Of a stretch of DNA of 64,000 nt, positions 11,441-22,500 are shown piece after piece. The notes under the pieces are model-generated. The model did not search any database, was not told where the DNA came from, and saw only the letters and a program-made list of their open reading frames with translations. The stretch's first letter is position 1. Each line of letters opens with the position of its first letter. This DNA comes from Arenicola marina (Eukaryota > Annelida > Polychaeta > Arenicolidae), in the NCBI GenBank assembly GCA_964019135.1, contig OZ025248.1, positions 32,109,670 through 32,173,669 of the forward strand, read 5' to 3'. Position numbers and translations under genes: made by a program.

Positions 11441-13654
11441 GATCCAGAATCACTCCTCGCAGCTACAGTTGGCCGGGTGCAGCAAGTCGATCCCTCTGGC
11501 CACTAACAGCCTTATCGCAGTTTAGCAAGGGGGGTATATCAGGTATCAATATGACTGGCAACTAGCTCTATGGTGGATCGGATGCTAGCGCATAGCAGGC
11601 CGCTACGCTAAATATTGTTTGTGGCATAAAGAATGAGTTAATATAATTGAAGCATTAAATTTAATGAAAGGTCGAAAACGTAATTTATTAAGTTCTAATC
11701 ATTCTAAGTTCTAAATTCTAAGTATTTCTTAATCTTTATCCCCAGTTAATCCAGTGCGCTTATGATATATCGGGCTTCCATGATTGTGTATAAGTGCTAC
11801 CTTGATCAATAGTTCAGTGGTTAATTACCCGCCCCATTATTTACTGCAAAGACCGGGAAACAAGCTAAATGTTCTCACCGCATCCTTCCTATGGCTACAG
11901 CAACGGGCATCTCACTCGAAGGGAAGGATCTTTGATTAACAGGAGGGTGGGGGTGGGGGGGGGGCGTTTTGCTGGAGCGAGGGTATTTGGATTTCGTAGA
12001 CGCGGCTTTAAGTTATGATGACAGTAGAGAAAGGTTAATATTTTCCACTTTACCAGGTATATGTTTTTATTTGTAACGCCGTGCGCGGGGGTGGGGGAGG
12101 GGGTGGGGAGGGTATCAAATGGTGCGTCTCTAAGTCTCCCTCCTTCCTTCGCTCAGCGCATTACCCGCCACCCACCCGCCGAGCACCTGGCAGTTAACTA
12201 CCGTGCCCTGCCGACTCTTGGCCACGCCACCAACCGCGAGCAGCTTTCTTCTCCACGTTACCACGTGGACACTGCTCACCTATTATCGCGCTCGGCGTAT
12301 TAACGAACCAATGGCTCCCGTTCCCCAGCGTTTATCATGTGGCTGCGTGAGCTTATGTATGCTGGCGTCAAGCAAGCAAGCAACGGCGGCGGTGGCGGTT
12401 ACACATGCAGACGTTCGGCAGACAGGCCCCCCGAGGGGGGAAACCAAGCGAAGCCGCAGCAATAACAGACTTCCTGGCGCAGCGGGTCAAGCCTTGATGC
12501 CTAACGCCGCAGTCCGAGGCGGCTCGTTTCCTGCTCCCTTCTCGGAACCAGCTCCCTCGCCGTGCGCAGGCAGCGACTCCCCACTAAGCTGGGTCCCCGC
12601 ATCCCCGCCTCCTTGTCGGACCCACCTGTGCCCGAGGAATGCAAAAACATCTTGGCTTTGGAGAGGGAGCGAGAAAGAAAGGACTGGGCCGATAGAGGTA
12701 CCGGGGCGAACTGTGATAGATGACAGGCGCCGCTCGAGTCAATTTGTATCTCCCGAGCTGGTACTTCTCTTCCGAAGCGAGAGTTTATCGCGTGGTCTGG
12801 CGACCTCTCAGGCTTGGTGTGTAGTGCGTGCATCGCGCCAGTGAAGAAGATCATTGCCTTCATATATGCAACGCGTAACATGTGCTTGATTCCCTTGATT
12901 ACGCGAGTTGCCATAAAATGTACGCTGCATAAATAGTGAGCGAACACCACGCTGAGAGTGATATTATAGCTGCTACACATAAAGAGAGGGAAAGCCCGAA
13001 CGGGGAAACAGGAAAAAGGAAATGTAATTTCTTTTTAGGGGAAGTGATCGTGGGGATTCCATTGCGTCGACATCTCGAATAATGTCTGGAAAGAACTGGC
13101 GCCTTTCACGCCTCACTCGGTGGTCCGCCGAGTCAGGTTTTTGTATGGGTCGACCTAATGGAAGTGAAGTGTCAATATCAATTAATCCTAGGGCCCGTGC
13201 GATCCGTGGGGTCTGTATGAGACAAGAGAAAAGCAAACCGAGGCTCAAATATTTACCCACATGGAAGCTATAGAGAGAGAAGGTTTGTTTTCATGGTGTT
13301 GGCTCCAAACGCCTCACGTTTTTCTAACGCAATGATGTTGTATAATGGTAAGCCTAAGCTTAAAGTTATTTGTACAGACATTTCCGGCCAATAAAAAACA
13401 ATTGGCATAATATGCTGCGAGGAAAGATTACCATTCATGTCTGACAAAACTGTAACATTGATCAAATGGAACGGTAACTAGATCTATGGCAGAAAGTGTA
13501 TAAGTGTACTACGTCACAGATTTGTGTGTAGTCCACTGTTTTATTGCACATTGAGTTTGAGGGATGCTGGATAGGCTCTAGTTAATGGCTTTTAGTAACA
13601 AAAGTAAGCCCAGATTATCTTTGGATCGACTAATCAAGCCATAACATATTAGTC
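11441..13654. other. Intergenic; GC- and CpG-rich part at about 12060-12850
   Basis: A CpG-containing GC-rich stretch lies between AT-rich flanks. ORFs of 213 aa (12203-12844, plus) and 159 aa (12501-12980, minus) overlap each other, show no domain and have Ser/Pro/Arg-rich composition expected by chance. It could hold an unrecognised noncoding exon or promoter, but nothing proves this. Confidence 0.4.
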
Positions 13655-13658
13655 TTAA

Positions 13659-14259
13659 GGTCGAGAGCGGGTGGGGGGTAAAAAAAAATTCGTCGACATA
13701 TTTTTTAAATTTTTTCTCTCCTGCATGGATCTACCTGAAAATGTAATAAAAAATATATGTCACTTCACTAAAAAAAAGTTTGAGGCATTTTTGTCAAATT
13801 GGCTTTAACATGGCGGTCAATGGAAAAATCATATAAATGTGTTTTTTTCTCAATGTTTTGAAATCCCCTATAAAAACTGGTCAACAGACTTCCCCAAAAA
13901 ACTGCCTGCTGACGCCTAGCGTCATCGTGAATACAAAAATAACAAAAAAACGATATGTTACTGAACTAACTTTTGTTCTATAAGCTCTTTTGTAACCAAA
14001 ATAGGCTATAAAATAGGCCAAAAATGACGAATTGTCACAATTTTGCCGTTCGGCGCATATATGCAATCACTAAATATCTTGGTATTTGTTTGTAATACAT
14101 CAAATACATGCAAATTTGGTGGAGGAAATATTATTTGATGTGACATAGATTGATATGACATAGATTGATATTGGTTGCCATTTAATCCCAAAAATTAATT
14201 AAAAACAAAAATTGAATTTAGTTCTGAAAAAATCTGCCAGGCGCCACCCGCTCTCGCCC
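13659..14259. mobile_element. TTAA-flanked MITE candidate
   Basis: A 601-base segment flanked by TTAA on both sides (13655-13658 and 14260-14263). The inverted ends are GGTCGAGAGCGGGTGG and, on the other strand, GGGCGAGAGCGGGTGG. A TTAA target is typical of piggyBac-type elements. The interior is AT-rich without a transposase. TIRs are only about 17-20 bases. Confidence 0.6.
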
Positions 14260-14340
14260 TTAAATCATAAATATTGCTATGGTTACGTCAGAATGCGTTC
14301 GGGCATGATTTGTATTGAGTTCAGCGAGACTGCCATGAGA

Positions 14341-15128
14341 GTCAGTGCCTGGCGGGAGTGCCACAAGAGTCAGTGCCTGGCGAGAGTGCCACACGAGTCA
14401 GTGCCTGGCGAGAGTGCCACAAGATTCAGTGCCTGGCGAGAGTGCCACAAGAGTCAGCGCCTGGCGAGAGTGCCACAAGAGTCAGTGCATGGCGAGAGTG
14501 CCACAAGAGTCAGCGCCTGGCGAGAGTGCCACAAGAGTCAGTGCCTGTCGAGAGTGCCACAAGAGTCAGTGCCTGGCGAGAGTGCCACAAGAGTCAGTGC
14601 CTAGCGAGAGTGCCACAAGAGTCAGTGCCTGGCGAGAGTGCCACAAGAGTCAGTGCCTAGCGAGAGTGCCACAAGAGTCAGTGCCTGGCGAGAGTGCCAC
14701 AAGAGTCAGTGCTTGGTGAGAGTGCCACAAGAGTCAGTGCCTGGCGAGAGTGCCACAAGAGTCAGTGCCTAGCGAGAGTGCCACAAGAGTCAGTGCCTAG
14801 CGAGAGTGCCACAAGAGTCAGTGCCTGGCGAGAGTGCCACAAGAGGCAGTGCCTGGCGAGAGTGCCACAAGAGTCAGTGCCTGGCGAGTATGCCACAAGA
14901 GTCAGTGCCTGGCGAGAGTGCCACAAGAGTCAGTGCCTGGCGAGAGTGCCACAAGAGTCAGTGCCTGGCGAGAGTGCCACAAGAGTCAGTACCTGGCGAG
15001 AGTGCCACAAGAGTCAGTGCCTGGCGAGAGTGCCACAAGAGGCAGTGCCTGGCGAGAGTGCCACAAGAGTCAGTGCCTGGCGAGAGTGCCACAAGATTCA
15101 GTGCCTGGCGAGAGTGCCACAAGAGTCA
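14341..15128. repeat. 28-bp minisatellite (GTGCCTGGCGAGAGTGCCACAAGAGTCA)
   Basis: About 28 nearly identical 28-base units. Because 28 is not a multiple of 3 and the unit has no stop in any plus frame, all three forward frames stay open across the array. This creates several overlapping 100-150 aa ORFs with a 28-residue period. They have no upstream gene structure and are treated as noncoding. Confidence 0.95.
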
Positions 15129-15155
15129 AGTATTTCATGCCCTTTCCTTTCGTGA

Positions 15156-15350
15156 CAAGGGCTGGCGCGACAGCTCAGTGGGCTAGAGCGCTTCCATTGA
15201 GTGCTCTGGCCATCTGAGAGCCTCACAGCACGTGGATCGGTAGTTCGGGCCCCGCTGTGGTCATGTCGATGTGGTCGCAGGATAAAGATCCCATGTGTTT
15301 CTTCGTAAATCGTAGGGGGTTACCCCCGGGGACATGGCTCCGTCTATCTA
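15156..15350 (+). mobile_element. tRNA-derived SINE, copy 1
   Basis: Starts at the end of the 28-bp array. An A-box-like CAGCTCAGTGGGCTAGAGCG is followed about 60 bases later by a B-box-like GGTAGTTCGGGCCC. The tRNA-unrelated part includes CGCTGTGGTCATGTC, GGATAAAGATCCCATGT and TTACCCCCGGGGACATGGCT. The same modules in the same order occur at 60163-60390, which defines a SINE family. Confidence 0.75.
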
Positions 15351-15839
15351 GATCTAGTGGACTAGAGGTATGTTATGTTGGCGTTGCCAGCCGGTTGCCG
15401 CGCGTGGCGTCCCGACGTTAACCAGCTAGACCACCGATTCCACCCGGGTAGTTTTCTCGCCGCCGCGGGGACAAAACTGTAACCGAGCCGAGAACAAATC
15501 GGCAAAAAACCACCCAATTAAAAGGCGGTCGACTGTTTCTCCGACCTGGCTTTGTTTGGATCGCTCTCGAATCATGTTGATGCGTCAAACGTGAAGACCA
15601 CTCGAGCTGATTACGTCGAGTGCAGTGCAACGCTAGCCAGAGCCAGGCCTGCAAACAGCAACTGGCAGGCATATCATTCTGCGCTTCTAATTTCCTCCGC
15701 CTTTCCAATATATCTCAGGGCGATGGGTGGCAGTCGCCAATTCTCCAGACCCGGGGACGCATTTATCATGGTATCTTTGTTCAACACCCGATACCAATGT
15801 TACACGGGGACCACAATCACCACCACACCCTCGCTCATC

Positions 15840-17270
15840 CCAATATAACAGATCTATATTATAAAGGGGCTGATCCAACATTCACCAAACACCTTCTGCC
15901 CAATGCCCAAGCATAGATCTTTCTATATATATTTTACAGGGGCTGACTCCCCCCCCCCCCTCCCCCGCCTATTCCCCATATAACACATTTATATATTATA
16001 TGTACGGGGACAGACCTTCCACCACAACGCCCTATGCCCAATGCAACAGATCTATATGATACAGGGGCTGACCCCCCCCCCCCCCCTCCACTCCTCCGCC
16101 TATTCCCCATAAAACACATCTATATATTATACGTACAGGGACAGACACCCTCTCCCTTCCCCACCACGCCATTTGCCCAATGCAACAGGTCTATATTATA
16201 CACCCCCCACTCCCCCTGCTCCCAATGCGACAGATCTAGATTATACCGAGAATGATACCTATATGCCCCTCAACCCGGCCAATGCCACAGATCTAGATTA
16301 TACACCCCCTCATCTCAAAGCGCAATATATCTATATTATAGAGGAAATGACCCCCTCCCCCCTTATACCAATGCAACATACATGCATTAGACACGGTCTG
16401 GCACCCCCCCCCTCCCCCTCGTCCCCATGTAACATGTAAAGGGACATACACCCCCAACCCTTCCTACTCCCTGGTCCTAATGAATCAGATCGACAGAAAC
16501 CCTAACCGTGCCCATCACACAGATCTATATTATACAGGGACTGACCTCACCAACCTTCCTATCGTCATCCCAATGCAACAGATCTATATTATACAGGGAC
16601 TGACCTCACTAACCTTCCTATCGTCATCCCAATGCAACAGATCTATATTATACAGGGACTGACATCACCACCCTTCCTATCGTCATCCCAATGCAACAGA
16701 TCTATAGTATACAGGGACTGACCTCACTAACCATTCTATCGTCATCCCAATGCAACAGATCTATATTATACAGGGACTGACCTCACCAACCTTCCTATCG
16801 TCATCCCAATGCAACAGATCTATATTATACAGGGACTGACCTCAATAACCTTCCTATCGTCATCCCAATGCAACAGATCTATATTATACAGGGACTGACA
16901 TCACAAACCTTTCTGTAGTCATCCCAATGCAACAGATCTATATTATACAGGGACTGACCTCACTAACCTTCCTATAGTCATCCCAAAGCAACAAATCTAT
17001 ATTATACAGGGACTGACTGACATCACAAACCTTCCTATAGTTATCCCAATGCAACAGATCTATATTATACAGGGACTGACATCACCAGCCTTCCTGTAGT
17101 CATCCCAATGCAACAGATCTATATTATACAGGGACTGACCTCACTAACCTTCCTATAGTCATCCTAATGCAACAGATCTATATTATACAGGGACTGACAT
17201 CACAAACCTTCCTGTAGTCATCCCAATGCAACAGATCTATATTATACAGGGACTGACCCCTCCCCCCTCG
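15840..17270. repeat. 59-bp minisatellite (CAACAGATCTATATTATACA)
   Basis: From 16560 to 17260 there are 12 well-preserved 59-base units: CAACAGATCTATATTATACA, then GGGACTGAC, a variable CCTCACTAACCTTCCTATCG and TCATCCCAATG. From 15840 to 16560 units are diverged and interrupted by C runs. The ordered core next to a decayed edge suggests expansion from the right. Confidence 0.9.
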
Positions 17271-19080
17271 GCCCAGTGCATATCTATATTACAGCAGCAC
17301 TGCCCCCCTCCCTCCGCGAATTGCAACAAATCATGGTGGGACAGACACCACCAATCGCACCCCCCTCCTCTCGTTACCCCACTACAACAGAATCTATGTA
17401 ATAGTGGGACTGACAACCCCTCTTGCGCGTCAATGGCGTGTCCCTTAATAGGGAGAGGGGGGGTGGGGGGGGCGGGGAGGTTTTAGGGTCAGTTAAGCCA
17501 GGGTGCAGAATGACGGCACAGAACACCCATCTATGCCTATATTATGGAGGAAATGACATTTCAACATTTTTGTCCAATGAGTCATGCATGTATTATGGAG
17601 GGATTGATATCCATATATGCCTAATAGACGTTCTGATATCTCAACCATATTTCCCACAGGACCATCCATCTCAAGAGGGGGGGGGGGGGGGGCCATGTCA
17701 TTTAAAAACAATTCTCCGTGTCGCGTTTTGGCTAAGTTCAGTGTCGTTTTAAACAAAAAAAAGGTGTGTCCATGTCGCTTTGTCAGATCTCCTGTGTCGG
17801 AATTTGGGGGTCAATATCGAATGTTGATTTTACCCCCTTCCAGACCCCTATCTGACGAAATTAGAGCAAACGTCGATGTATCAACCTTTTTTTTATTTCG
17901 GCAGTAAACGCATTTGCACAAGGAATGTTTAATAAAACTAATATTTTCCATGATGTTGATTAAGAATGGTCCCACAGCGTGAAGACATTCGTTATGACAC
18001 GTTCGCACCACATTCATGTTCTAGCCACGGGTGAACACACGAAAATGCAAAATGCCTTGCATTACATTATGCACACTCAAATACTATCACACAGCGAAGT
18101 CCAAACACAACGATTGCATTATGATCGGGGGCTGTGCTTTCTCGCGAGTTCTGAAATCTGTAACAGCAAAGGCTGGGAAGAGGGAAGTTTTCGCACGGAG
18201 ACGGGGCATTCGTAGTCCCAGCTCTATATGGCTGTAGGTCGGGCAAAACTCTCGCAGGAGTTTCCAACGGGAGAAAATATTTTTACAAAATCTAATTGAC
18301 ACAAGCTCATTGGTGGTTACTTTTTATGCCATTATCATGGAACAATTGCGAATTCTTCTGGCATTGCCCGGAGTGTGCCTACGATGTAGCGACAGAACTT
18401 GCCTATTAATTACCCCCTCAAGGTAACCGGAGACGTCTAAATACAGCAACAACCGTGGTTACGACCCCATGACACGTGGTCACCAGGTCCCAGGATGAAC
18501 CTGAATGCAGCATTATTTCAGTCACGGAAGAGATCGCGACACACAACGCATGCGCCGTTGAAGAAACCGTTATTATACACGAATAACATTACTAACAGGT
18601 TACATATCCCCGTAAACTCAAGTTTTAACCACAGCGTTCAGAGACAAACATATTCCATGGAATTTTCTTAGCTAGAAATGACAACACTGTCTTACACACA
18701 CACACCTTTGCACAGAATACTGACTGCATAAGCTAACGGAGCTATGATTAAAACATAAACAGCATATCAGCTGATAACAGTTCGACAACGGAAGGCATAC
18801 GACATGGACGGCATTTGATTATTAATGTACAAGCAAAAATCACAGTTCGATGTGAGAATACAAGTTCCCAGACAAGTCCACAATACCTATATAAGTCTTT
18901 TGATGCAAATATATAACTTCTGGTGCCACCACGTCGGGGGGCACAGGCGAACCCGTCACTCTTCTTTTCAATACATTTGGGCCGCAGGGTACAAAAAACC
19001 TGACACAGGCGGCCATTTTTATGATCAGATATATGAACACTCAGTTTCGAGTTCTTTTGTGTCTGACATAGGATTTCACA
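17271..19080. other. Intergenic region downstream of CFAP20DC
   Basis: No gene is recognised. A G run lies at about 17677-17692. The last part may include 3' UTR of the minus-strand CFAP20DC gene, but no clear polyadenylation signal was assigned. Confidence 0.4.
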
Positions 19081-19561
19081 CTAGCACAGCTCGCAGTACT
19101 TGGATCTCCCACAGGGTCTAGCACAGCTCGTGGCACTTGGATCTCCCACAGGGTCTAGCACAGCTCGTAGTACTTGGATCTCCCACAGGGTCCAGCACAG
19201 CTCGTGGTACTTGGATCTCCCACAGGGTCTAGCACAGCTCGTAGTACTTGGATCTCCCACAGGGTCTAGCACAGCTCGTGGTACTTGGATCTCCCACAGG
19301 GTCTAGCACAGCTCGTGGTACTTGGATCTCCCACAGGGTCTAGGACAGCTCGTGGTACTTGGATCTCCCACAGGGTCTAGCACAGCTCGTGGTACTTGGA
19401 TCTCCCACAGGGTCTAGCACAGTTCGTAGTACTTGGATCTCCCACAGGGTCTAGCACAGCTCGTAGTACTTGGATCTCCCACAGGGTCTAGCACCGCTCG
19501 TGGTACTTGGATCTCCCACAGGGTCTAGCACAGCTCGTGGTACTTGGATCTCCCACAGGGT
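19081..19561. repeat. 37-bp minisatellite derived from the CFAP20DC stop region
   Basis: Exactly 13 units of 37 bases abut the CFAP20DC stop codon. On the minus strand each unit ends AAGTACYACGAGCTGTGCTAG (single-base variants), the same bases that encode the last residues KYYELC and the TAG stop. Unit and gene diverge upstream of that (GATCC in the array, ACCTGC in the gene). The array therefore forms the start of the 3' UTR and repeats the terminal codons plus stop. Confidence 0.92.
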
Positions 19562-22500
19562 CTAGCACAGCTCGTAGTACTTGCAGGTACTGGGGTCGAA
19601 GTAACAGTTGAGGACAGGATCGTACATTAAGTCCAGCTCCTCCTCTCCGTCCGTGTCTGCCTCCCCGCGGCCCACCCCTCGCCCGAGAGGCACACCTGCC
19701 AAACAGAAAAACAGAAAAACGCGCGTACACAAGCTCTTTATACAGCGTTTTCCCACCCACAAAAGATTTTTTCACCCTAAACTTAATGGACATATCGTTT
19801 TAGCAGCTTAACCCTCATTCTCTCATAAATGAATGCCTCACTTTCGCTCATCTGGATTTTGAAATAGGACAACATACTCGGTCACAAGGAGTATGCTGAG
19901 GTTTACTACCCCAAGCGTTTTGCGTAAAGACTGCTATAACATCACAAGCTACAGGTGCTTACCACGTCTAGTGTTACATTATAAAATGCGGACATTAATC
20001 ACTTGATGCAGACAAGGATAAGTGGATGATGGCTTTAATGCTGTACTGCCAATTTTGAATTCCGTGGGACTGTCCAGTAGATATCTCGAGTAGTTATTTC
20101 GAGTCGTTGTGTCGCGCAGTTATGTCGAGTCATCTCCGCCGTAAAATACTCACAGTCGTTACGTGTCACGTCGCCATTGGACGCGGTAGAAGTCTCCTGG
20201 CGACCGGTAGACGGCAGCACTATCGGCGGGCTGAACACATTGCCCCAGTCCCTGGAAAACAACAGTCTCGTATTAGTGTGTTACACTGAATTAACCTTCT
20301 CGGACAACGGCAGTAGACCGGGAAACATCAGCTAGGCCCATTACTGCGCGGTGCTAGACAAGGTGATACGTTAGACCGATAAGGACGGATGGATTGATAT
20401 TTGTGTGCACGGTCACTAAACCCAGGACAAAGAAAGCTGGGAGTGTGAGTTGAAAGGTCTCAGACACAGGCGGGGTTTTAACCCGCAGCCTGTTGGTCTG
20501 CAGTCGAGTACTGCAATTACATGTAGACCAGCAGGGTGTCATTTCACTAAGATCTCGTAATTTTTGCTCGTAAAATTTCTAAATGTTATTGCCCACCTGA
20601 AAATAAATGAAAAATGTTATATATACCATCAATATATGGCAAGCCCTTTTTTGAATAATATTGGCAGAAAATAAATTTCATGAGTATGGCTGCACACCAG
20701 TAATCGCAGTATAACGCTTATTTCCGTTGCTCGTAAAATTCGGATCTGTCGTTAAATTATCATGTAAAAGGTACGGTTACGAGCTCATAACTCCTAGTGA
20801 AACGACCCCCAGGATGGCAAGATCGATAGAGAGAGCGTATACTGAGGGTAATTGTTGCACAGACACGCACAGAGTGGTGTACTACAAGTGAAAAGTACAT
20901 TAGACGTACCTTGGGTTGGACTGGGTTAGGAATTCTTGAGTTAGCACTTTCATTTCGTCCTGGTAATTATGAGAATTAAGCCGGGCGATCATCTGAAGTA
21001 AAGAAGGAAACTTATATCAACGTTATCGTTCATGACATTTATTGTGTCTCAATACTGCGCCAAGCAATCTATATGCGATTCAAACCTTACTTCATTGCCA
21101 ATTCATATGCTCAGGAGAGGGAGACAAAGACTTGTCGCCATATTTAGTACGAAGTGATAAAACCTGCCACTATACGCCTGTCAGTACTCCCTAGATGGCG
21201 CCACCACTCACGGGAGCTTTCAGCGTGCTGGTCTCCGTGTCGTCACTGGATGCGCTAAAGGACTCCTCGTTGAAATGATGTCTGGAGCGGGGGGAGACGG
21301 AGGGTGGACGCCCGCCAGGAGGGTGCTGATCCTGGCCCGGGGGGTGTTCCCGTCCCGCTGCCCCCTCCCCCTCAGAGTCGCCTCCGTCCTCGTTTGCGGC
21401 ACGCTTCAGACTCAGCAACATCCGGGCCTCGAAGGACTCGGACAGGTCGGACATTTGGTACTTGGTGACGTTGTAGGGCTTCTGACTCTGTCAACAAGGA
21501 TCAACGGCGTCTCATTATTAGCGTGGTTGCAAAATTGTAAATGTAATCTTAGGAAAGGAGATATTATCTTCAGATTGTGATGAAATATAATATGGAAGTA
21601 AACAGTACATGCCACGTAAATTAGTCACAAACTTTGGTGCAAACTTCATTACCAAGTCAATAGTGGTTGACGCCTTGGATTGGTTAGACGTTAAGAAATG
21701 TAACACATTGGGCAAAGCTATAAAATGTAACGCATTCATCAGAAATATGAAATGTAACGCATTGAGCAGAGATATAAAATGTAACGCATTCAGCAGAGAT
21801 ATGAAATGTTACGTATTGAGCAGAGATATAAAATGTAACGACTGGAACTCACCCCAGATTTCCGCAGCTCGTCACGTGGTATCTCCCGGAGAGACTTGCG
21901 ACTGATGCTCATCCGCGTCTGGCTGTTATACGGGCTCTTAGCCAGAGCGCCTCCAGCGGGCGGAATGACAACTACTGGTGGTGGAGACTGGTAATGGTTC
22001 CCCGTCGCGGCCCCTGGAGGCTGGTTCCCGTGCTCGAGCTCTCTGGCGCCGCTGTGTCTGTTTCTAGAGTGGCCGCCAGTGGAGGTGTCGGCCCCCCACC
22101 CTCTGCGCGAGGCGCCGTGGTGAGGACGCGCGTGGTGGTGGTGGCTGTGGCTCTTTGATGCACTGTCATCCGGGTCGTCAGCCTCATTCTGAGAGTCAGA
22201 GTCCGAAGGCCGGAACCCCACAGCTTCTTTTCGGTGCTTAGCTCCCGTTAACTTTTTCTTCGGTTTCGCTCTAAGGATTTCTGCATTGGCCTGTTAAACA
22301 GAACAAATTTCGTCTATATTGCTTTATGACTAAGACTTATTAATAACACGGTTTCATCGACACCCATATATGAAAAGGTGAAGGCGATCGATTTACGAAA
22401 GTATTTTCATTGTTTGAGATGTTCATCAGGATCGCAATAAAAGGAAGGTCAGATTTAATTTGATCTTAATTTATCTGAATTTGAAATTGTTTCAATGTGT

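Noticed and set aside
12203..12980. 213-aa plus and 159-aa minus ORFs in a CpG-rich stretch
   Set aside because: They overlap on opposite strands, have no recognisable domain and low-complexity composition. Left as intergenic.
14341..15128. Regular direct repeats resembling a CRISPR array
   Set aside because: Units are contiguous 28-mers without unique spacers, and the genome is eukaryotic with spliced genes. The same holds for the other minisatellites.
14212..15217. Overlapping 100-153 aa ORFs with a Cys/His/Arg repeat
   Set aside because: They are frame-shifted translations of one 28-base unit with no stop in any forward frame; no promoter, splice or domain evidence.
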